DNA of 64,000 nt from Sphingosinicella sp. LHD-64. Lineage in GTDB: Bacteria; Pseudomonadota; Alphaproteobacteria; Sphingomonadales; Sphingomonadaceae. The DNA lies in the NCBI RefSeq assembly GCF_031157375.1, contig NZ_JAVIFV010000003.1, forward strand, positions 694,001 to 758,000. The letters run 5' to 3'. The notes beneath the pieces were generated by a model. It saw nothing but the letters and a program-made list of their open reading frames with translations. It was not told where the DNA came from and did no database searches. Each line of letters begins with the position of its first letter. Positions within the stretch are counted from its first letter, which is position 1. The translations under genes and the position numbers were made by a program. Positions 30,101-40,153 of this stretch are shown here, in pieces.

Positions 30101-31816
30101 TTAACCGGCGCTTGCCAGGACCGCCGGAATCAGGCCGCGCACGGCATTGCCGATGAAGAAGCCACCGGTGAGGTCGGCCTCGGTCAGGTCGGCCTCCCCT
30201 GCCCGGCCTTCGGCGATCAGGCGCTCGCGCAGGATGCCGGGGAGAAGGCCGCGCGTGAGCGGCGGGGTCAGCAGGCGCCCCGCGCGCTCGACGAAGAGCG
30301 AGGTGAATGATCCTTCGGTGAGGAAGCCGCCGGAATCGCGGAACAGCACGTCGAACCGGCCAGCGCGGACACGCGCCTCGTCGTAGAAGGCGCGATCGGT
30401 GGTCTTGTGGCGCAGCCGGAAATCCTCCGACGCGACGGGGCGCGGGACCACCGCGACCGCGACGGCTCCGGCCGGTGCGGCCGGCAGGGGCCGCAGCTCG
30501 ATCGCCATCGCGCCGGTGCTGGAGGCGAGCAGCCGCACCAGGCTGGGGCCGGCCCGGAAGGTCGCGGCCTGCAGCTCGTTGCGCGCCTCGTGGCGATCGA
30601 AGGGGAAGCCGAACGCTTCGGCGCTGCGCTTCATCCGGGCGAGATGACGGTCGAGATCGGCGATGCCGACGTGCGGATCGAAGGCCATTGTCTCGATCAG
30701 ATCGAACCGTCTCGTCGTCGCCACGAACACCCCTTTTGCCAGACATTCGCGCCATTCCTCGTCGGCGCGGCTGTCGGCCACGATCCCCGAGCCCAGCCCG
30801 AGCCGGGCGACCGTCCCGCCTGCCCTCAGCGTCAGCGTCCGGATTGCGACATTGAACGCGGCTTCGCCGTCCGGCGCAACCCGGCCGATCACGCCGGTAT
30901 AGGCGCCGCGGGGCCCCGCCTCGACGTCGTGGATGATCTCCATCGCCCGGATCTTCGGCGCGCCGGTGATCGAACCGCAGGGGTAGATGGCGTGCAGGAG
31001 GTCAATCGGGTCCTTGCCGTCTTCCAGCTCGGCCGTGATAGTGGAGGTCATCTGCAGCACGGTCGGATAGGCCTCGACCGCGAACAGCTCCGGCACCTCG
31101 ACGGTGCCGGGCTTCGCCAGACGCGACAGGTCGTTGCGCAGCAAATCGACGATCATCAGGTTCTCGGCGCGCTGCTTGGGGTCCGTCCTCAGCGCATCCG
31201 GGTTCGACCCTGCCGGTGCCGTGCCCTTCATCGGGCGCGTCGTGACACGGCCCTCCGTCATGGTGAAGAACAGCTCGGGCGAGAAGCTCAGCAGCCAGTG
31301 CGTCCCGGTGAAGACGATCCCGCCATGCCCGGCGCGCGCGCGCGACCGGATCGCTGCATAGAGCGCCAGCGGATCGCCCAACACCTTCACCTCCGCCTGG
31401 AAGGTGAGATTGGCCTGATAGATATCGCCGGCGGCGATATGCTCCAGCACCCGCGCGATCGCCGCGCGGTAATCGGCCTCGGCGATCAGCGGACGCGCGG
31501 ACGCTGCATAGGCGCCGGCGGGATCGGGCAGGAGCGCTGCCGCATTCACCGGTTCGGCCCGTTCGAACAGGCCGAACCAGAGCAAGGACGGCGCCTCCCC
31601 CGCCGGCGCCTCGGCCAGCGGGCGCAGCTTGTCCTCGAAGGCACAGCCTGCCTCGTAGGAAAGAAATCCCGCCGCATGACGGCCGCGCAGCCGTTCCAGA
31701 CAGGCGCTTACGTCCGCCAGGTCGCGGGTCTCGACGATCTCGACGGGGTCGCGATAGAGCCACGCCGCGCCACCATCACGGGCGTCGTCGAGCAGGACGA
31801 AGGGCGTGCTTGTCAT
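30101..31816 (-). CDS. pabB: Fused aminodeoxychorismate synthase I / 4-amino-4-deoxychorismate lyase
   Basis: The 571-residue protein joins two folate enzymes. Residues 1-370 are PabB, with G-D-I-Y-Q-A-N-L near 129, R-P-M-K-G-T-A (catalytic Lys) near 194, and C-G-S-I-T-G-A-P-K near 280. Residues 375-571 are PabC, a PLP lyase with H-K-T-T (Lys) near 475, and L-T-E-G-S-F-T-S near 508. Together they turn chorismate and ammonia into p-aminobenzoate. PabA, the glutaminase, is not in this window. The gene is divergent from the serine dehydratase with 42 bases between. Confidence 0.94.
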   Translation of the reverse strand: MTSTPFVLLDDARDGGAAWLYRDPVEIVETRDLADVSACLERLRGRHAAGFLSYEAGCAFEDKLRPLAEAPAGEAPSLLWFGLFERAEPVNAAALLPDPAGAYAASARPLIAEADYRAAIARVLEHIAAGDIYQANLTFQAEVKVLGDPLALYAAIRSRARAGHGGIVFTGTHWLLSFSPELFFTMTEGRVTTRPMKGTAPAGSNPDALRTDPKQRAENLMIVDLLRNDLSRLAKPGTVEVPELFAVEAYPTVLQMTSTITAELEDGKDPIDLLHAIYPCGSITGAPKIRAMEIIHDVEAGPRGAYTGVIGRVAPDGEAAFNVAIRTLTLRAGGTVARLGLGSGIVADSRADEEWRECLAKGVFVATTRRFDLIETMAFDPHVGIADLDRHLARMKRSAEAFGFPFDRHEARNELQAATFRAGPSLVRLLASSTGAMAIELRPLPAAPAGAVAVAVVPRPVASEDFRLRHKTTDRAFYDEARVRAGRFDVLFRDSGGFLTEGSFTSLFVERAGRLLTPPLTRGLLPGILRERLIAEGRAGEADLTEADLTGGFFIGNAVRGLIPAVLASAG

Positions 31817-31858
31817 CGCCCCGGCGCCGGTCCATGGGCGCGGGCAAGGAGAGGTGGC

Positions 31859-33235
31859 TTGGTCTGCAGCACTTTCGATCTGTTCAAGATCGGCGTCGGC
31901 CCGTCGAGTTCGCACACGATGGGACCGATGACGGCCGCCTGCGACTTTGTCGAGGGGCTGCGTGACAAGGGACTGTTGAACGAGGTCGTGCGGATCGAGG
32001 CCGATCTCTACGGCTCGCTCGCGCTGACCGGCAAGGGTCACGCGACGGATCGCGCCGTGCTGCTCGGCCTGTCCGGCGAACGCCCGGCCACCATCGATCC
32101 GGACGAAGCCGAGCGGACTGTCAAGCGCATCCGCGAGACCGGCCGCATTCGCCTCGCCGGCACCCGCGACCTCCCGTTCGACGAGGCGGAGGATGTCCGC
32201 TTCCTCCAGCGCGAGCGGCTGCCGCACCATTCCAACGGCATGCGCTTCACCGCAACGACCGCGGCCGGCGACACCGAAAGCAGGGTCTATTATTCGGTCG
32301 GCGGCGGCGCGATCGTCGATGAAGCGGCGGTCGCGCGCAACGCGCCGCCCGAGGGCGCGTGGGACGTGCCCCACCGCTTCCGCTCCGGCGCCGAGCTCCT
32401 CGAGATCGCCGCGCGCGAAGACCTTCCCATCGCCGCTATCGCCCGGGCCAACGAACAGGCGAGCCTCTCCGACGAAGAGATCGATGCGCGGCTCGATGCG
32501 ATCGACGCCGCCATGTCGGCCTGCATTGACCGCGGCATGGCGGTCGACGGCATCCTGCCGGGCGGGCTCAACGTGAAGCGCCGCGCGCCGTCTCTCTACA
32601 AATTGCTCACCGAGCGCGCCGAACGGGCGCTGCAGGACCCATTGACCGTGATCGACTGGGTCAACCTCTGGGCGCTCGCGGTCAACGAGGAAAACGCGGC
32701 CGGGGGCAAGGTCGTCACCGCGCCCACCAATGGCGCCGCCGGCATCGTGCCGGCCGTGCTGCGCTACTATCAGCGCTTCACGCCGCGCGCGACGCAGGAG
32801 GGCACCCGTACCTTCCTCCTGACCGCCGCAGCGGTCGGCTCGCTGTTCAAGGAGAATGCCTCGATCTCCGGCGCCGAGGTCGGCTGCCAGGGCGAGGTCG
32901 GCGTCGCCTGCTCGATGGCCGCGGCGGGTCTGACCGCCGCGCTGGGCGGGTCGAACGGCCAGATCGAGAATGCCGCCGAGATCGGCATGGAGCACAATCT
33001 CGGCCTCACCTGCGATCCGGTCGGCGGCCTCGTCCAGGTCCCGTGCATCGAGCGCAATGCGGTCGGCGCGATCAAGGCGATCGAGGCCTCGCGCCTCGCT
33101 TTGGTCGGCGACGGCTCGCACCGGGTCACTCTCGACCAGGTGATCGAGACGATGCGCAAGACCGGCCTGGACATGAACGAGCGCTACAAGGAGACCAGCC
33201 TCGGCGGACTTGCCGTCAACGTCGTGGAGTGCTGA
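31859..33235 (+). CDS. sdaA: L-serine ammonia-lyase (iron-sulfur)
   Basis: The 458-residue protein is a single-chain SdaA: N-terminal [15 protein letters not shown], then the C-terminal iron-sulfur domain with [18 protein letters not shown] and V-P-C-I-E-R-N. The [4Fe-4S] cluster takes part in removing water and ammonia from L-serine to give pyruvate. The start is TTG: it is placed nine bases after AAGGAGAGG, and no ATG or GTG in frame gives the conserved N-terminus. The gene is divergent from pabBC. Confidence 0.94.
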   Translation: MVCSTFDLFKIGVGPSSSHTMGPMTAACDFVEGLRDKGLLNEVVRIEADLYGSLALTGKGHATDRAVLLGLSGERPATIDPDEAERTVKRIRETGRIRLAGTRDLPFDEAEDVRFLQRERLPHHSNGMRFTATTAAGDTESRVYYSVGGGAIVDEAAVARNAPPEGAWDVPHRFRSGAELLEIAAREDLPIAAIARANEQASLSDEEIDARLDAIDAAMSACIDRGMAVDGILPGGLNVKRRAPSLYKLLTERAERALQDPLTVIDWVNLWALAVNEENAAGGKVVTAPTNGAAGIVPAVLRYYQRFTPRATQEGTRTFLLTAAAVGSLFKENASISGAEVGCQGEVGVACSMAAAGLTAALGGSNGQIENAAEIGMEHNLGLTCDPVGGLVQVPCIERNAVGAIKAIEASRLALVGDGSHRVTLDQVIETMRKTGLDMNERYKETSLGGLAVNVVEC

Positions 33236-33344
33236 CGCGCCTTCGTCGCGTCATCCGCCTCTTTCGTAGGGCCGTTGCTTGACTCTCCCGTGCTCCGGGC
33301 GTGGGATCGCCGCACGCGTGGAGCCTTCAAGAAGGGGACGGGGC

Positions 33345-33824
33345 ATGGGCGTTTCCACCATCGACGGCACGATCGAGTCGGCCGAATTGAGGCGCAGCGC
33401 CGCCAAGATACGCATCTACAAGACGATCGTGTTCCGGCTGGCCAATGGCGAGACCAAGACCATCGCCAAGCCGATCGCCCATGCCGAGCTCGCGCCGCGG
33501 CTGGAGCCGGGCGCGACCGGCCGCTTCTACCTGTTCAGCTCGATCGACCATCGCGGCATCGCCGGGGTGCGCACGAGCGACGGGCAGGCGCAGTTCGCCT
33601 ATCCGCGCAACAACGAGACGATCGGGATGGTGCTCACCATTCTCGCGGCCCTGTGGGTCGGTCTGTCACCTTATTTCGTCGGCGACTTCGGGATTTTCGC
33701 GCTGATCGTCCTGATCCTCGGCCCGATCGTCTGGCTGGTGAACCGCAGCCTCAGGAGGCAGGCCGAGCGCCAGTTCCAGGCGGACAATCCGGTCGGTCCG
33801 GCGACGGCCGCGGTCGCGGGCTGA
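33345..33824 (+). CDS. Two-pass membrane protein, unknown function
   Basis: The 159-residue protein has a soluble N-terminal part of about 95 residues with beta-strand character (I-D-G-T-I-E-S-A-E-L, K-T-I-V-F-R-L-A-N-G-E), then two close membrane segments (about 100-118 and 120-138) and a basic tail. It looks like a small-molecule or nucleotide-free domain on a hairpin anchor. The start at 33345 has a GAAGGGGA site. The DUF4328 gene follows after seven bases, so both are likely in an operon. Confidence 0.65.
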   Translation: MGVSTIDGTIESAELRRSAAKIRIYKTIVFRLANGETKTIAKPIAHAELAPRLEPGATGRFYLFSSIDHRGIAGVRTSDGQAQFAYPRNNETIGMVLTILAALWVGLSPYFVGDFGIFALIVLILGPIVWLVNRSLRRQAERQFQADNPVGPATAAVAG

Positions 33825-33831
33825 GCGGCGG

Positions 33832-34458
33832 ATGGCGGCGCAGGCGCCCGCCTGGCCCTTCCGCTACAACCGGACGGCGGCGCAATGGACGCGCTGGCTG
33901 GCCCTCGCGCAGGCGGCTCTCGCCGCCGGTGCCGCGGCATGGGCGTTCGCGGCGCCGGCGGGCCTGAAGCCCGGCGCCGATGATCCGTTCATCCTGCTTG
34001 AGACGGTGCAGCTTCTCTTCTTCATCGCCGGCGCGATCGTGGTGGCCCGGTGGCTCTATGTCGCCGGCGCCAATGCGCGGGCGATGGGCGCCACCGACAT
34101 GATGGGCAGCCCGGCCTGGGCGATCGCCTGGTACATCGTCCCGCTCGCCAACCTCTTCATGCCGTTCGTGGCGATGCGCGAGCTGTGGCGGGCGAGCGCC
34201 GATCCGCGCGACTGGCAGGCGGCGTCGGCGCCGGCGATCCTGATCCTCTGGTGGCTCTGCTGGCTGGCCTCGAACATCGCCGGGACGGTCGCCTTCCGCC
34301 TCGAATGGGAAGGCGACGCCACGATGCTGGGCGCGGTCGGGACCGCCCAGACGATCTCGAACGCGCTGTTCGTCCCCGCCGCCCTGCTGTTCGCGCACAT
34401 CGTCGCGCGGGTTCAGGCGATGCAGGACGGGCAGGGACCCGCTCAGCTGTTCCGCTGA
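33832..34458 (+). CDS. DUF4328 family membrane protein
   Basis: The 208-residue protein has four to five membrane segments and the DUF4328 pattern: W-L-Y-V-A-G-A-N-A-R-A-M, P-A-W-A-I-A-W-Y-I-V-P-L-A-N-L-F-M-P, M-R-E-L-W-R-A-S. The function of the family is unknown. It is in an operon with the preceding two-pass protein. The last 16 bases overlap the 3' end of the convergent methyltransferase gene. Confidence 0.8.
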   Translation: MAAQAPAWPFRYNRTAAQWTRWLALAQAALAAGAAAWAFAAPAGLKPGADDPFILLETVQLLFFIAGAIVVARWLYVAGANARAMGATDMMGSPAWAIAWYIVPLANLFMPFVAMRELWRASADPRDWQAASAPAILILWWLCWLASNIAGTVAFRLEWEGDATMLGAVGTAQTISNALFVPAALLFAHIVARVQAMQDGQGPAQLFR

Positions 34459-35264
34459 GCGCGCCAGGCCGGCTGGGTTCCGCCGGCAGGATCGGGCGTC
34501 ATCGTGCCGCCGTCGACCAGCGCCCACCAGGTTCGCCCGCCGGCGATGAAGCGCAACTGGGTGCCGCGCAACGTCACGTCGCCCAGCGCGAGGGTCTGCC
34601 CGCCACCGCTCAAGGTGCCGCTGACTTCCTGGAAGCGCTGGTCGAGATCGAGCGTCATTACGGACCCGTCGGGATCGGTCAGCGTCCAGCTCCCGGCAAC
34701 CTCGGCGGGAACCACCCAGAGATAGATGTTGCGGCCGTCGACGACCTCATGGGCGTCGGCCCGCCAGTCGCCCATGTCGAAGGCGTGGCTGACGACGCGC
34801 GCGCCGGGACGAAGCTCGGTCAGCAGGCGCGGGCGCAGGCGCAGGTTGATCTCGGGCATCAGGTAGATCGCGACCACGCTCGCATCGCGGATCGGCGTCT
34901 GGAACAGGTCCTGCGTCCGGAACAGCGCGCGCGTCTCGAGCTGCGCCATCCGGGCGTTGAGCACCGCCTGCGAGACGCGGCTGGAATCGATGTCGACACC
35001 CAGCGCTCTCGCACCGCGCCGGGCGGCGGCGATCGGAATGCGCCCGTCGCCGGAGCCCAGGTCGATCAGCAGGTCGTCGGTGCCGAGCTGGGCGAGATCG
35101 AGCATCGCCTCCACCACCTCCGGTGGCGTCGGCACGAAAGGGACTTCGAGATCGCGCTCCGAGACGGGCGCCGGGGCGGGGTTGAACGGGGCGATCCCGG
35201 TGCCCTGGAACGTGCAGCCGCAGAGCAGCGCGAGGGCGGCGAGGATAAGTGGGAGGCGCGTCAT
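34443..35264 (-). CDS. SAM-dependent methyltransferase-like protein with lipoprotein signal
   Basis: The 273-residue protein starts with a clear lipoprotein signal ending L-L-C-G-C (Cys17), then a class I methyltransferase core: L-L-I-D-L-G-S-G-D-G-R-I near 66-77, G-V-D-I-D near 89-93, and P-E-I-N-L-R-L-R-P near 138. The C-terminal 90 residues form another, beta-rich domain. SAM is not known in the periplasm, so either the signal is not used, or the domain works as a binder. Convergent with the DUF4328 gene. Confidence 0.75.
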   Translation of the reverse strand: MTRLPLILAALALLCGCTFQGTGIAPFNPAPAPVSERDLEVPFVPTPPEVVEAMLDLAQLGTDDLLIDLGSGDGRIPIAAARRGARALGVDIDSSRVSQAVLNARMAQLETRALFRTQDLFQTPIRDASVVAIYLMPEINLRLRPRLLTELRPGARVVSHAFDMGDWRADAHEVVDGRNIYLWVVPAEVAGSWTLTDPDGSVMTLDLDQRFQEVSGTLSGGGQTLALGDVTLRGTQLRFIAGGRTWWALVDGGTMTPDPAGGTQPAWRAQRNS

Positions 35265-35327
35265 GCGCCGCTCCTATCAGAAGCCCGGGCGCTTGTATCG
35301 ACCGCGATGCTGGGCCATCTGCGGCGC

Positions 35328-35999
35328 ATGACCGATCCCTCGACGCCGCCGCTCAAGGCCATGATCATCCCGGTGACGCCGCTGCAGCAGAACAGCTGCC
35401 TGATCTGGTGCACCGCGACGATGAAGGGCGCCTTCACCGATCCGGGCGGCGACCTCGACCGGCTGAAGGCCGCCGCGACGCAACAGGGGGTGACGATCGA
35501 GAAGATCCTCGTCACCCACGGCCATATCGACCATTGCGGATCGGCCAAGATCCTCGCCGACGAGCTCGGCGTGAAGATCGAGGGACCGCACGAGGACGAC
35601 CGGTTCTGGATCGCGCGGCTGGAGGATGACGGCCGCAATTACGGGATCCTAGGCAAGCCGTTCGAATCGGACCGCTGGCTGGTCAACGGCGACCAGGTGA
35701 CGGTCGGCAACCTCGTGTTCGACGTCTATCATTGCCCCGGCCACACCCCCGGCCATGTCGTCTTCCACCACCCGGCCTCGAAGCTCGCGATCGTCGGCGA
35801 CGTGCTGTTCCAGGGGTCGATCGGCCGCACCGACTTCCCGATGGGCAACCATCAGGACCTGATCGACGCGATCACCGGGCGGCTCTGGCCCTTGGGCGAC
35901 GACACCGCCTTCGTGCCGGGCCACGGCCCGATGAGCACCTTCGGCCGCGAGCGCCAGTCCAATCCCTTCGTCGCAGATCGGGTGCTGGCCGGGGCCTGA
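35328..35999 (+). CDS. MBL-fold metallo-hydrolase (glyoxalase II-like, YcbL type)
   Basis: The 223-residue protein has the full zinc motif T-H-G-H-I-D-H-C-G near 63-71, then C-P-G-H-T-P-G-H near 138-145, G-D-V-L-F near 158, and F-V-P-G-H-G near 203. The short length and missing C-terminal domain fit YcbL or type II glyoxalases, hydrolysing thioesters such as S-lactoylglutathione. The start with M-T-D-P is 21 bases downstream of another in-frame ATG. The gene is divergent from the methyltransferase. Confidence 0.9.
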   Translation: MTDPSTPPLKAMIIPVTPLQQNSCLIWCTATMKGAFTDPGGDLDRLKAAATQQGVTIEKILVTHGHIDHCGSAKILADELGVKIEGPHEDDRFWIARLEDDGRNYGILGKPFESDRWLVNGDQVTVGNLVFDVYHCPGHTPGHVVFHHPASKLAIVGDVLFQGSIGRTDFPMGNHQDLIDAITGRLWPLGDDTAFVPGHGPMSTFGRERQSNPFVADRVLAGA

Positions 36000-36296
36000 G
36001 GGCGTCATTTTCCTACAGCCCCGGTCCTGTGTTAGATCTGAAACTCGGAGGCAGCGGCCTCCCGGCTCATTGAACGGTGCACATGATCTTCCCGGAGGCG
36101 GAGCGGCGCTCAGGTGCCGGGCAGTGGCGTTGACCGGACAAACCCTGTCCAGGGCCCGAACCACCCCGAACCAGCCGAATCGGCGGAATTCCGGGCTTTT
36201 CGTCCCAAAGGGAGCGGAGATTTTTCCGTTTTTTCGCGAAATCCCCGAACTTCGTCACCTTCCGGCCGACTCGATCACGCTGAATGCCGGTTGGTC
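36000..36296. other. 297-base gap without a gene
   Basis: Short open frames exist on both strands but have no ribosome site and odd composition. The stretch is less GC-rich near 36190-36260, with runs of T and A. A short inverted piece, GGACA-AACCC-TGTCC, lies near 36136. I cannot identify a promoter or terminator, but it separates two convergent genes, so transcript ends must lie here. Confidence 0.45.
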
Positions 36297-37187
36297 CTAG
36301 CGGGGCAGGTGCCGCAGCCAGGTAGCAATAGCCGCCAGCACCTCGACCCTGTGGTCGACGCCCTCGGCGTCGATCATGAAGTGATCGTAGCCCTCATATT
36401 CGCGAAAGGTGAAGTTCGCCTTCCCCGCCCCGACAACCAGATCGCGCGCGGCGCGGGCGCTCGCGATCGGCGCCGATTGGTCCCGGGTGCCGTGAACCAG
36501 AAGCACCGGGACGCGGGTCTGCGCAAGGCTGCGGGCCGGCACCATGTCGAGCGCATCAGCCCACCAGCGATAGCTGGCGCCGCCCCATTGGCGATCGGCG
36601 GCCGGATTCGCGCGCGCGTCGAGGAAGACACGGTCGGCTTCGGCCTGCATCTGCGGTGGCAGGGCTGATCGGATCATGGTGCCGATCGGCAGGCCGATCC
36701 CCGACGACCAGACGATCACCGCGCGCGTTTCCGGGATCAAAGGCGCCAGCATGGCGGCGACGGCGCCGCCTTCGGAGCCGCCGAAGATCACGAGCTGGCC
36801 ATTCCACCAACGGGCTTGCCGCAGCTGCGCGATCACATGAGCTGCGTCCGTCACGCGCTGGGACAGCGAATTGCCGCGCCAATAGTCCGCCACGCAGCTT
36901 TCCCCGTCCGCGCCAGCTGCAACGCCGTACTTTTCGACGGTCAGCACGACATGGTTCGGTGCCAGCCGCGCGGCCATCCACGGGATGCGGTCGTTGCGCG
37001 CCACCGAATCGCAACCCGATCCTTGAAACATGATCAGGATCGGAGCGCGCCCGCGACGTGGCGGCCCGGCAAGGTGATAGACGATGCGACTGCCATCCGC
37101 GCGCTCGAGAGACAGCGTTTCGGCATATGCATCACGTTCGAAACTGGCCGTCGCGAGCAGCAACCCGATCAGGATGCCGAGGCGCAT
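36297..37187 (-). CDS. Secreted alpha/beta hydrolase
   Basis: The 296-residue protein has a signal peptide ending A-Y-A-E (about 23). The hydrolase domain has the nucleophile elbow F-G-G-S-E-G-G near 143-149, an aspartate in H-G-T-R-D-Q near 238-243, and the catalytic His in Y-D-H-F near 273. The loop C-D-S-V-A-R-N and a second Cys in E-S-C-V-A could form a disulfide. It looks like a peptidase- or esterase-type hydrolase of unknown substrate. It is followed, in the upstream direction, by the MAPEG gene 13 bases away. Confidence 0.8.
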   Translation of the reverse strand: MRLGILIGLLLATASFERDAYAETLSLERADGSRIVYHLAGPPRRGRAPILIMFQGSGCDSVARNDRIPWMAARLAPNHVVLTVEKYGVAAGADGESCVADYWRGNSLSQRVTDAAHVIAQLRQARWWNGQLVIFGGSEGGAVAAMLAPLIPETRAVIVWSSGIGLPIGTMIRSALPPQMQAEADRVFLDARANPAADRQWGGASYRWWADALDMVPARSLAQTRVPVLLVHGTRDQSAPIASARAARDLVVGAGKANFTFREYEGYDHFMIDAEGVDHRVEVLAAIATWLRHLPR

Positions 37188-37200
37188 GCCTCGCGTCTCG

Positions 37201-37659
37201 TCAGCTCTGCGGCGCCGGTGTGGCGGCGGCGCGGGCGCCGGGCGAGATCTGGATGCCGGTGGGAATCGGCGGCGCCTGATAGGCGATCAGGATCGCGTGG
37301 ATGCCGAGGCCCAGCAGGACGAGCCAGCTGATCGCCGCGCCGCCGACGCGCAGCGGATTGGCGCCGGGCCGGTCGAGGCCGAAGGCGTGGGCGATCCGCG
37401 CCAGCACGAACAGGATCGCCGCGCCCCACAGCCACAGACTGCCGCCGGTGGCGAGCTCGACGAGGGCGAGCAGGATGAGGAAGAGCGGCACATTCTCGGC
37501 GAAATTGCCGTGGGCGCGGATCCGCCTGAGCAGCATCTCGTGGCCGCCGTCGCCGAGATCGGCCTTGAGCGGGCGCCGCAACCGGCTGACCCGGAGGCTC
37601 AGCCAGATGTGCAGGATCGCCGCGGCCCCGGCGATGGTGAGCGTGATCGGCAGGATCAT
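37201..37659 (-). CDS. MAPEG-family membrane protein
   Basis: The 152-residue protein has four membrane segments and the family motif R-A-H-G-N-F-A-E-N-V-P-L-F near 50-62. MAPEG proteins are glutathione-dependent transferases or peroxidases of the membrane; bacterial members are mostly uncharacterised. The start is set by GAGGAGACG nine bases before the ATG. The frame before it is open but has no signal. It ends 13 bases before the secreted hydrolase gene. Confidence 0.88.
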   Translation of the reverse strand: MILPITLTIAGAAAILHIWLSLRVSRLRRPLKADLGDGGHEMLLRRIRAHGNFAENVPLFLILLALVELATGGSLWLWGAAILFVLARIAHAFGLDRPGANPLRVGGAAISWLVLLGLGIHAILIAYQAPPIPTGIQISPGARAAATPAPQS

Positions 37660-37853
37660 GTGGACGTCTCCTCTGGCCCAGCGTTCGCACGGGCCGGCGA
37701 TGCTTGCAACGGGGCGCGAAATCGCTATAGGCGGCACGCTTCAAGCGAGAGCATGACGGCCGCGAGGCCAGCGGCCGGTCCGGCCGTTGATCCGTTGCCC
37801 TGCTGTCGCCACATGATTCACGTGAACGTCAGCGAACAGGAACAGGTGCCACC

Positions 37854-38033
37854 ATGGCCGTCCCCAAGAGAAAAACCTCGCCGTCCCGGCGCAACATGCG
37901 CCGCAGCCACGACGCGCTGAAGGCGACCCAGTATCAGGAATGCCCGAATTGCGGCGAGCTCAGGCTCCCGCACAATGTGTGCGCGAGTTGCGGGCATTAT
38001 AAGGGGCGTGAAATCCTCAAGACCGAGGCGTAA
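37854..38033 (+). CDS. rpmF: 50S ribosomal protein L32
   Basis: The 59-residue protein is L32: [18 protein letters not shown] at the start and a zinc ribbon made of C-P-N-C and C-A-S-C near 30-46, so this is the zinc-binding (C+) form. It is placed before plsX, as in very many bacteria, linking ribosome and lipid synthesis. The ribosome site is AACAGGTG. Confidence 0.96.
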   Translation: MAVPKRKTSPSRRNMRRSHDALKATQYQECPNCGELRLPHNVCASCGHYKGREILKTEA

Positions 38034-38063
38034 GACGGCCACGGACTTACGAAGGAGACGGTT

Positions 38064-39113
38064 TTGACGGGCACGGCGCCGCGGATCGCGATCGACGCGA
38101 TGGGTGGCGACGCCGGGCCGTCGGTCATGATCGCCGGCGCCGCCCACGCCTTCGAGCGGCGCAGCGACCTCTCCTTCCTGCTGTTCGGCGACGAGGCGGC
38201 GATTCGCGCCGAAGTCGCCCGGCATCCCGCGCTCGCCGGTCATGTCGAGATCGTCCACACGACCGATGTAATCGCCGGCACCGACAAGCCGAGCCAGGCG
38301 ATTCGCCGGGCCAAGACAAGCTCGATGGGCCGCGCCATCGCCGCCGTGAAAGAGGGCGAGGCGCATGCCGCGGTCTCCGGCGGCAATACCGGTGCGCTCA
38401 TGGCGATGGCGAAGCTCGCGCTCAGGACCATGCCGGGCATCGACCGGCCGGCGCTCGCGGCGCTGATCCCGACGCTCGGCGATAACGACGTTGTCATGCT
38501 CGACCTCGGCGCCAACACCGAGTGCGACACCAACAACCTCGTCCAGTTCGCCGTGATGGGCGCTGCCTACGCCCGGGTTGTGCTGGAGCTGGAGCGGCCG
38601 CGGGTGCAGCTGCTCAACATCGGCACCGAGGAGCTCAAGGGCACCGACGAGCTGCGCGACGCGGCCGCGATCCTGCGCGCGTCCGATCATCTCCATATGC
38701 ACTTCGACGGCTTCGTCGAGGGCGACAAACTGTCGCGCGGCGATGTCGACGTGATCGTGACCGACGGCTTTTCGGGCAACATCGCGCTGAAATCGCTGGA
38801 AGGCACGGCGCGCTTCGTCACCGATCTTTTGCGCCGCGCCTTCACCAGCTCGATCCGCTCCAAGATCGGCTTCCTGATCTCCCGGCCCGCGACCGAGCTG
38901 CTCCGCCACCATCTCGACCCCAACAACCACAATGGCGCGGTCTTCCTCGGCCTCAACGGCCTCGTCGTGAAGAGCCACGGCAGCGCCAACGACAAGGGCG
39001 TCGCCAATGCGATCCGCGTCGCGGCGCGGATGGTGCGCGAGGACCTCACCCGCAAGATCACGGAGGATCTCGCCAACGTGTCCGCCCGCAATCACGCCGT
39101 CGCCGCCAAATGA
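38064..39113 (+). CDS. plsX: Phosphate acyltransferase PlsX
   Basis: The 349-residue protein has the PlsX hallmarks: [13 protein letters not shown] near 7-19, S-G-G-N-T-G-A-L near 111-118, L-D-L-G-A-N-T-E near 148, and V-T-D-G-F-S-G-N near 232. It turns acyl-ACP into acyl-phosphate for PlsY in phospholipid synthesis. The TTG start is supported by GAAGGAG eight bases upstream and by the conserved N-terminus. The stop overlaps the fabH start by four bases. Confidence 0.97.
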   Translation: MTGTAPRIAIDAMGGDAGPSVMIAGAAHAFERRSDLSFLLFGDEAAIRAEVARHPALAGHVEIVHTTDVIAGTDKPSQAIRRAKTSSMGRAIAAVKEGEAHAAVSGGNTGALMAMAKLALRTMPGIDRPALAALIPTLGDNDVVMLDLGANTECDTNNLVQFAVMGAAYARVVLELERPRVQLLNIGTEELKGTDELRDAAAILRASDHLHMHFDGFVEGDKLSRGDVDVIVTDGFSGNIALKSLEGTARFVTDLLRRAFTSSIRSKIGFLISRPATELLRHHLDPNNHNGAVFLGLNGLVVKSHGSANDKGVANAIRVAARMVREDLTRKITEDLANVSARNHAVAAK

Positions 39114-40069
39114 CCCGCCGCGCAACCATCGTCGGCACCGGCGCCGCGCTGCCGCCGCGGCGCGTCACCAATGATGAGCTCGCGGCCCGGGTCGATACGA
39201 CCAACGAGTGGATCGTCGAGCGCACCGGCATCGAGGCGCGTCACATCGCCGGCGAGGGTGAGACCACGGCGACGCTCGCCACCGAAGCCGCCCGCAAGGC
39301 GCTCGCGGCCGCCGGCGTGGCGCCGCAGCAGATCGGCCTGATCGTGCTCGCCACAGCAACCCCCGACCAGACCTTCCCGGCGAGCGCGACGATCGTGCAG
39401 ACCGCGCTCGGCATCGACGACTGCATCGCCTTCGACGTGCAGGCGGTGTGCACCGGCTTCCTTTATGCGCTCTCCGTCGCCGACAATATGATCAAGGGCG
39501 GCATGGCCGATTATGCGATCGTCATCGGCGCCGAGACGTTCAGCCGCATCCTCGACTGGGAGGATCGCGCGACCTGCGTCCTGTTCGGCGACGGCGCGGG
39601 CGCCGTGGTGCTGAAGGCCGAGGACGGCGAGCGCGGCATCCTTGCCACCCGGCTCCATGCCGACGGGCGCCACAACGAATTGCTCTATGTCGATGGCGGC
39701 CCGTCCACCACCGGCACGGTCGGCAAGCTCAGGATGAAGGGCAAGGAAGTCTTCCGCCATGCCGTCGTCAATCTCGCCGACGTGCTGAGCGAGACGCTCG
39801 AAGCCGCCGGCCATCGGCCCGAGGAGGTCGACTGGGTCGTCCCGCACCAGGCCAACAAGCGCATCCTCGACGCCACCGCGAAGAAGCTCGGCCTCGCGCC
39901 GGAGAAGGTCATCGTGACGGTCAACGAGCATGCCAACACCTCTGCCGCTTCGGTACCGCTGGCACTCGACGTCGCGGTGCGCGACGGCCGGATCAAGCCG
40001 GGCAATCTCCTGGTGCTGGAGGCGATGGGCGGCGGCTTCACCTGGGGTGCCGCGGTCGTCCGGTACTGA
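39110..40069 (+). CDS. fabH: 3-oxoacyl-ACP synthase III
   Basis: The 319-residue protein has the three catalytic residues of KAS III: Cys in A-V-C-T-G-F near 112, His in P-H-Q-A-N near 245, and Asn in N-E-H-A-N-T-S near 275. W-I-V-E-R-T-G-I near 32-39 is conserved for CoA binding. It starts fatty acid synthesis by joining acetyl-CoA and malonyl-ACP. It is translationally coupled with plsX; ihfA follows after 84 bases. Confidence 0.97.
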   Translation: MTRRATIVGTGAALPPRRVTNDELAARVDTTNEWIVERTGIEARHIAGEGETTATLATEAARKALAAAGVAPQQIGLIVLATATPDQTFPASATIVQTALGIDDCIAFDVQAVCTGFLYALSVADNMIKGGMADYAIVIGAETFSRILDWEDRATCVLFGDGAGAVVLKAEDGERGILATRLHADGRHNELLYVDGGPSTTGTVGKLRMKGKEVFRHAVVNLADVLSETLEAAGHRPEEVDWVVPHQANKRILDATAKKLGLAPEKVIVTVNEHANTSAASVPLALDVAVRDGRIKPGNLLVLEAMGGGFTWGAAVVRY

Positions 40070-40153
40070 GACCGGGTCATCACAAAGCCGCATTGCACGG
40101 ATAGGCAAGCTGATTTAATGTTGCAGTTTCAAGACCGGAGGGGGGAGAGTTCC

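Noticed and set aside
30101-33121. A 1006-codon open frame on the minus strand across pabBC and the serine dehydratase gene.
   Set aside because: Only the last 571 codons match a protein family. The rest is the mirror of the sdaA frame, as is common in GC-rich DNA.
36070-36300. A 76-codon frame in the gap after the MBL hydrolase gene.
   Set aside because: No ribosome site, odd composition and no family character.
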